DNA of 11,838 bases, taken from positions 1-11,838 of the forward strand of contig CAYZEZ010000146.1 in the NCBI GenBank assembly GCA_964477295.1, in the 5' to 3' direction. The position numbers and the translations under genes are program-made. The DNA comes from CAYZEZ01 sp964477295 (GTDB lineage: Bacteria; Bacteroidota; Bacteroidia; Bacteroidales; SM23-62). Numbering within the stretch: the first letter of the stretch is position 1; the number at the start of each line of letters is the position of its first letter. The notes beneath the pieces are model-generated. The model was not told the origin of the DNA. It saw only the letters and a list, made by a program, of their open reading frames with translations, and did not search any database. Positions 8,101 to 11,838 of the stretch are shown one piece after another.

Positions 8101-11100
8101 AAGGTCATGATGATGTAGATGAAGGCCTCCTGACAGCCGGGTTTGTTTTTTCTGATGTAGCCGGAAATAAAAATGTACCCTATACTACAATTTCTGCAAA
8201 CGATGTGAGTATCGATGCCAATGCGCCTGTTGTGGATTCTATAAAGATTACTTCTCCCGATACTGAGTTGACCATAGGAGAGACCCTTGATATAACTATT
8301 TATGCAGATGGAATAAACTATCCTCTCGATAAAGGCAGTACATTAATCAATGGAGTTGAAGCTAGCCATAATAATATATTTTTCGAGGAATTATCGGGAG
8401 GCGAGTACCGGATTTATTACACGATTCAGGAGGGAGATAATGAGGTTACTACTCCAGGTGGACTTGCTGTCGCAATTGTAATAGCCGACCTGGTGGGCAA
8501 CAAGAGTGATCCCCCTGAAACAAATCTTCTTAATAATAATGTGACCATTCTTACGACCAAACCAACGGCAAACCTGTCCGGGACACAGAATATCTGTCTG
8601 GGCGATACAGCCGAACTGAACATTACATTTACCGGAGTTGCACCATGGAATGTGGTATACACAGCTAACGGAATCAACCCGGTGACTATTGAAGGAATTA
8701 CCGACAATCCATTCTATTTTGATGTCATTACGGAAAGTGCAAAGCCTTACACTTACACTATTACCAATGTTGAGGATGCCACAGGGAATAACAAAATCGG
8801 TACAGGATCGGCATTCTTGAATGTTTATAGTCTCCCGGAAGTTAAGATTGTTGACCTGGATCCTATCCACAGCGTGGATGGAGATGATGTTCTCCTTATC
8901 GGAGATCCGCCAAATAATCCAGGAGGACAATTCCTGGGACCTGGCGTGAACCACCCCGATGAAGAGCACTTTTGGTTCAGTCCAAGTGAGGCAGGAGTTA
9001 CCACCACCACCCCCCACAAGATTATCTATATCTATGAAGACATCAACGGTTGTGTGAATGATACCTTTGCCAATGTCACTGTGTTATCCGCAAGTGCAAA
9101 CATTTTTATCGGTCCGGATGGGGCAGATGCCAGGACAATGGCATGCTGGTATGAGGATGAATTTGTCATCTCAGCAAAAAATACTGTAAGCAAATTGGGA
9201 AGCTTTGAAGCATTGATTGGAGAGACTCCCATTACTGGATCATTCCTGACTGACCATTCTGATAATACAGCCACATTGAATCCCATGGCTTTCGATTGGG
9301 ACACTATTCAGCACTACTTAACAATAACTCTTGTCTATAGTTTTACTGATAACGTTGGTGTTCCCATTAGTGAAGAGAGGGACCTGCATATAGAATTTTT
9401 CAAGAAACCGATAATAACTGGATTTGAATTAGAAGAAGATAAAGAGTTTTGCTCGAACCTAGAGATAATCCCGCTGACGGGAAACTATAATATTACAACA
9501 CCGAAAACGGGTGTATTTACCCTTGTACAGGGTGTGGCAGGTGATCTTGCACAGGGTTATACCTTTAATCCCGCAACAGCTAACCTGGGTGATACATGGA
9601 TCACTTATACCCAGCAGCAAACAGCTGAATGCGTATTGAAGGACTCCGTGTTGCTGACAGTACACCCGAGCCCGATCGCTGATTTTCAGGTGCTCGATAC
9701 ATGTATCGCAGCAGCCGGCAGCCAGGTCAATTTCGGAAATACTACAGATACAGCTACACTTGGGCTTCAAATGGAATCATGGGCATGGGATTTCGGAGAT
9801 TTCTTTGCTAATTTCAGTGATAAAAAGGACCCGTCCCACTTCTACTCGGTAGGGGGCAGCCGGACAATTAAACTGGAGGCAACCACCATTCATGGCTGCT
9901 TTGATGACAAGGAACAGGTATTTACTTTTGGCGCCGAGCCAATAGCCGGATTTAAATGGAATACCGAGTGTTTCACCGGTGATTCAATAAAATTCAAATC
10001 ACTGGCCCAATCGGATGACCCAATAAGCGAATATACCTGGAGATTATATAACCCGGATGGAACCTTATTGAACCAGGAGTCCGGCTCAAATCTAAATAAT
10101 TATGCATTTAAATTTACTACCAGGGATGAATACCCGGTTGACATAACTGTACTGACCGAGCGAAACTGTTATGATTCATTCAGGGATACCATATTACTGC
10201 GGCCATACATAAATGTTCGGGCCACAGATGATCCATATTTCGAGGACTTTGAAGGGGATCCTCCCGGCTGGTACAGCTCAAAGGATGAAATCAATGCCTG
10301 GGGCAGCTGGACTTTCGATCCCGTAACTTCTGCAATTTTCCCGAAAAGTGCTTCATCCGGCAGTCATGCATGGTATACTGTACTTGCACACAGCGATTCA
10401 ATTGAGCAATCGTGGGTCAGCAGTCCCTGTTTCAACCTGAAACAGACACGCAGGCCGATGATACGGATGAACATTAAACGTTCCATGGAACGTGACAGGG
10501 ATGGTGCCGTTCTACAGTATACTGCGGATAACGGAACCACGTGGAATAATGTGGGTACCCTGGATGATGGAAGCATTAACTGGTTTAACTCATTCCGGAT
10601 TACCCCGAATCCGGGTGAACAGGAGCAGGGATGGACAGGTGATTTTACCTTTACCCCTGATCAGAATTGGGTCATTGCCAAGCACGAACTCGACGAATTG
10701 AGACAATACCCGGTTGTTCAGTTCAGGATTGCATACGGATCGTATGGTAAATCGGATGTGGTTAATAACAAGGGATTCGCATTTGATGATATATGGATCG
10801 GGGAACGATCCAGGCTGGTGCTGCTGGAGCATTTTACCAATGCTTCAGATGAACTGAGTAAGCAGGCGAATATTCAGGTTAATAACCTGGTGGATGAGAA
10901 TAAAATGGATATTATCGATATTAATTACCATGTGGGTGACCTGGGTATCGATAAGATGTATAACGATTATCCCATCGGCCCGAGTGCCAGGTCCCTGTAC
11001 TACGGGATATCAAGCTTCCCGCAATCCTTTATTGATGGCGGGGGTGAATTAGGTACCTTCCGTTACAACTACATAGGAACAGACCTCGATGAACTGGATC

Positions 11101-11780
11101 TCTTCACCCGTGTACTTGAAGATCCTTCCTTCAACATTACTCTCGATGCTAATGTAAGCGGGGGACAGCTCTCTGTGGATGTAACCGTTGAGGCCCTGGA
11201 AGATCTTGCCCAGGCAAATTATACTGTTCATATAGCTGTCATTGAAAAGGAGATTACAGATGCGGATTATACTGGTGGATCAGGCCTTGTATTTCAGAAT
11301 GTGGTTAAACAGATGTTGCCCGATGCCGGTGGTTCAATATTTACCCGCTCATGGACAACCGGTGATCAGGAAACGGTAAGTTCCAACTGGACTTTTAATA
11401 ACGTGCTGAACGAGGAAATGATCTATGTCGTGGCATTTATTCAGAACAGGGAAACGAAAGTAGTTTACCAGACCGTGACCAATGATCCTGATGCCAATGC
11501 CACTTCGATTGAATCGTTTATGGCAGCCACGAAAAAGGATATCCTGGTTTATCCGAATCCATCTTCTGAAATTGCATACATTGCATTTGGAAAACCGGTG
11601 GATGACAGAACCGAGTTAAAGGTATATAATCATGCCGGGGCGCTGATCGGGATACACCTGCTTGAGGGTGGGTTGAATGTATACCCGCTGAATGTGTCAG
11701 ACTATAAAAAAGGTGTGTATTACATCAGGGTAACAGACCAGATGAAGGTTGTTGGCACAGCAAAACTGATAGTGCTTTAA
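5196..11780 (+). CDS. Giant multi-domain T9SS cargo: tandem 110-aa repeats, Ig-like, PKD, jelly-roll, Omp28-like and sorting domain
   Basis: The product has 2194 residues. The order is: signal peptide 1-23 (ending GLAQ); seven repeats of 109-111 residues at 24-793, each with a (T/N/A)DFD motif; three related Ig-like modules at about 794-1121, two with YTIQEG(H/D) and a D-x-x-GNK end; further Ig-like modules at about 1121-1492, including a gliding-protein-like GGQFLGPGV...YEDINGC segment; PKD at 1493-1581 (WAWDFGD, DPSHFYSVGG) and a weaker PKD at 1582-1670; a jelly-roll/MAM-like domain from 1679 (YFEDFEGDPPGW); an Omp28-like thioredoxin-fold domain at about 1875-2110; and a type-A sorting domain at 2113-2194 (VYPNPSS, GVYYIRV, KLIVL). 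Such proteins cross the outer membrane by T9SS and are normally trimmed and anchored to surface lipopolysaccharide. A surface adhesin or matrix protein is the likely role; no hydrolase motif was recognised. The product is rich in Asp and Asn and may bind calcium (inference). Confidence 0.92.
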   Translation: MKRIRLLLIPVLLITMAIDGLAQPSATITPGSALTEIYLDTQYVDLVLVNDSFVDYSTLHKDTFRLVNAPPGLTIQSLANENKYGLRINMAFNHTDFDVNYTNFRVAIRKDALYESPDTLKTNAITIYAGVETAGITPDATLGEYDLDARSLNLTLSDERFTVDNYDKGSFTLVNAPSGLSIDNLSGKSFTNVTINLLYDDTDNDFDTDYTNFRVEIDQDILVSSSASLQTSPADTVFAVIESASMVPDQPLDEYSPDLDQRYLTITLSGEDFISGGFDGDRINLVNAPAGVTKGNVTRLSATTCKVELNYNDADFDVNVTDFHISLDGNNLQRTLDNDTIFTDNVTVTAYVENPSVTITPDQPLNENGLEDRSLAVKLSDCKFSGGSANTDDIKIRNYPPGVTYTISGVSDSVATVNLNFDDTDFDVNYTSFYVWIDGSNLTFKGSVDSLNSNQLTITAVDEPPAAYLTSTPSDITEANINGAVLHITLDQETFNDTMTISEFTMVNEPIGTTLTGFEYVNNTQVNLTLSQNGTDFDDDISDFRIDIAPAYLTRSSSTLPTDNKFIDAEDEPAVATFSPDMAMEEYNLQDRTLLVTVQQDTFLTLGSRPVNEFDLDNEPAGLVISSVTVINKNQAQLDLDFTYNDFDSDITNFRVIVKPDNLEKRTTDLNTQNTVTITHYLENPEAFATEDAELIEFTLDDRYVDIALTDEWFPNTDSVLATDFTLLNKPDGLTVEGIASISKYAVRLSLAFNGTDFDIHYNDFRVSINKDVLIQSGSDLVTDAMSIEPTHEPIITNIDIPDHSHKVGDVVAATITLDTDVDTMFTRQQGNIGGYAIDSLTRHGTNFDTYFAWITINEGGTDYAANVDIPVNSFQMKDGVILGNIYSTPIANDNDLIDAHTPIVSSILMISQGFQKVGNQVFMVVGADDKNYSVDGASVINSQSTDNTFITVTDNGNNTYTFKYTIQEGHDDVDEGLLTAGFVFSDVAGNKNVPYTTISANDVSIDANAPVVDSIKITSPDTELTIGETLDITIYADGINYPLDKGSTLINGVEASHNNIFFEELSGGEYRIYYTIQEGDNEVTTPGGLAVAIVIADLVGNKSDPPETNLLNNNVTILTTKPTANLSGTQNICLGDTAELNITFTGVAPWNVVYTANGINPVTIEGITDNPFYFDVITESAKPYTYTITNVEDATGNNKIGTGSAFLNVYSLPEVKIVDLDPIHSVDGDDVLLIGDPPNNPGGQFLGPGVNHPDEEHFWFSPSEAGVTTTTPHKIIYIYEDINGCVNDTFANVTVLSASANIFIGPDGADARTMACWYEDEFVISAKNTVSKLGSFEALIGETPITGSFLTDHSDNTATLNPMAFDWDTIQHYLTITLVYSFTDNVGVPISEERDLHIEFFKKPIITGFELEEDKEFCSNLEIIPLTGNYNITTPKTGVFTLVQGVAGDLAQGYTFNPATANLGDTWITYTQQQTAECVLKDSVLLTVHPSPIADFQVLDTCIAAAGSQVNFGNTTDTATLGLQMESWAWDFGDFFANFSDKKDPSHFYSVGGSRTIKLEATTIHGCFDDKEQVFTFGAEPIAGFKWNTECFTGDSIKFKSLAQSDDPISEYTWRLYNPDGTLLNQESGSNLNNYAFKFTTRDEYPVDITVLTERNCYDSFRDTILLRPYINVRATDDPYFEDFEGDPPGWYSSKDEINAWGSWTFDPVTSAIFPKSASSGSHAWYTVLAHSDSIEQSWVSSPCFNLKQTRRPMIRMNIKRSMERDRDGAVLQYTADNGTTWNNVGTLDDGSINWFNSFRITPNPGEQEQGWTGDFTFTPDQNWVIAKHELDELRQYPVVQFRIAYGSYGKSDVVNNKGFAFDDIWIGERSRLVLLEHFTNASDELSKQANIQVNNLVDENKMDIIDINYHVGDLGIDKMYNDYPIGPSARSLYYGISSFPQSFIDGGGELGTFRYNYIGTDLDELDLFTRVLEDPSFNITLDANVSGGQLSVDVTVEALEDLAQANYTVHIAVIEKEITDADYTGGSGLVFQNVVKQMLPDAGGSIFTRSWTTGDQETVSSNWTFNNVLNEEMIYVVAFIQNRETKVVYQTVTNDPDANATSIESFMAATKKDILVYPNPSSEIAYIAFGKPVDDRTELKVYNHAGALIGIHLLEGGLNVYPLNVSDYKKGVYYIRVTDQMKVVGTAKLIVL
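5265..7574 (+). repeat. Seven tandem ~110-residue Ig-like repeats
   Basis: The units begin at residues 24, 133, 243, 354, 464, 573 and 684 and end at 793. The acidic motif (T/N/A)DFD occurs at 95, 204, 314, 424, 535, 645 and 756, a spacing of 109-111 residues. It is followed by a T-(N/D/S)-F-(R/H/Y)-(V/I/Y) type strand. Most units also carry an N-x-P-x-G turn (VNAPPGL, VNEPIGT, DNEPAGL). Each ends in an acidic residue just before the next unit. Similar repeats occur in surface proteins of Bacteroidota and some Firmicutes. Unit 2 has a two-residue expansion (DTDNDFD). The DNA copies are well diverged, so the array is old rather than freshly amplified. Confidence 0.9.
10818..11525 (+). other. 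Omp28-like thioredoxin-fold domain lacking its cysteines
   Basis: LVLLEHFTN (from residue 1875) matches the opening of Omp28-related domains, where an E-x-F-T-G-x-x-C-x-x-C motif is usual. Here the equivalent sequence is FTNASDELS, with Asp and Ser at the two cysteine positions. The later SFPQSFIDGG (Pro1942) corresponds to the cis-proline loop. The domain ends with an MIYVVAFIQNRETKVVYQ strand typical of the family. A redox role is therefore unlikely; a binding or structural role is inferred. Confidence 0.75.
11532..11777 (+). other. Type IX secretion C-terminal sorting domain (type A)
   Basis: The last 82 residues contain KKDILVYPNP (YPNP at 2119-2122), a central strand ELKVYNHAGALIG and an ending GVYYIRV...AKLIVL. 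This is the usual order of motifs in type-A T9SS sorting domains. The domain is recognised at the outer-membrane translocon and removed during surface attachment. Confidence 0.92.
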
Positions 11781-11789
11781 TGAGTCAGG

Positions 11790-11810
11790 GCGGGTGTCAT
11801 TCCGTCCCGC
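11790..11810 (+). other. GC-rich inverted repeat downstream of the giant gene
   Basis: GCGGG (11790-11794) and CCCGC (11806-11810) can pair with an 11-base loop. It begins ten bases after the stop codon and is followed at once by a second, stronger hairpin. Together they look like an intergenic palindromic element. Confidence 0.4.
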
Positions 11811-11814
11811 TGTG

Positions 11815-11834
11815 CCCCCCGAGCACTCGGGGGG
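11815..11834 (+). terminator. Strong C/G hairpin at window end, possible terminator or palindromic repeat element
   Basis: CCCCCCGAG (11815-11823) is the exact complement of CTCGGGGGG (11826-11834). The two innermost pairs cannot form over a CA loop, so the realistic stem is about 8 bp with a GCAC loop. It lies 35 bases after the last stop codon. No T-tract is visible in the four bases left in the window, so a palindromic repeat element is as likely as a terminator. Confidence 0.5.
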
Positions 11835-11838
11835 GAGT

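Noticed and set aside
9000..9015. Four ACC triplets and a C6 run inside the giant gene
   Set aside because: They encode a simple Thr-Thr-Thr-Thr-Pro linker; the tract is too short to argue for slippage-based switching.
8391..9017. 208-codon open frame on the minus strand
   Set aside because: It lies wholly inside the giant T9SS gene. Its translation shows no recognisable domain and has many Cys, Trp and Arg residues, typical of a shadow frame.

Overview
The window looks like a stretch of a Bacteroidota chromosome. Evidence seen in the sequence: a type IX secretion (T9SS) type-A C-terminal sorting domain, a lipoprotein with a Bacteroidota-style charged tail after the acylated cysteine, an outer-membrane barrel with a helical N-terminal domain, signal peptides ending in ALAQ/FAQ-like sites, and AT-rich leaders without clear Shine-Dalgarno sequences. 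No RNA gene, CRISPR array, transposase or integrase was seen.

Layout: four genes, all on the + strand, fill almost the whole window. (1) 3-2648 is the 3' part of a STAND NTPase gene whose 5' end lies outside the window. It encodes an nSTAND1-type NTPase remainder, one transmembrane helix, an alanine-phased coiled coil and a seven-bladed WD40 propeller with a C-terminal cysteine pair. (2) 2679-3740 follows after 30 bases and encodes an exported helical-domain plus outer-membrane beta-barrel protein. (3) 3849-5072 encodes a lipoprotein predicted to fold as a second seven-bladed propeller. It carries a CNKDE sequence that fits a surface-export signal. (4) 5196-11780 encodes a 2194-residue T9SS cargo. 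It has seven very regular ~110-residue repeats, several Ig-like modules, PKD domains, a jelly-roll and an Omp28-like thioredoxin-fold domain that has lost its cysteines, then the sorting domain.

The gaps are short (30, 108 and 123 bases). The 108-base gap holds a seven-copy heptanucleotide array (consensus TAACTCG). The 123-base gap holds three small inverted repeats and a T-rich tract. A strong C/G-rich hairpin lies downstream of the last gene, at the window edge.

How the genes may work together (inference): the products are predicted to sit in the inner membrane facing both cytoplasm and periplasm, in the outer membrane, and on the cell surface. The set therefore spans the whole envelope. 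One reading is a surface adhesin or sensor whose state is relayed through the barrel and lipoprotein to a transmembrane STAND switch. The individual families are known, but nothing in the sequence proves that they interact. Any effector domain of the STAND protein would lie upstream of the window.
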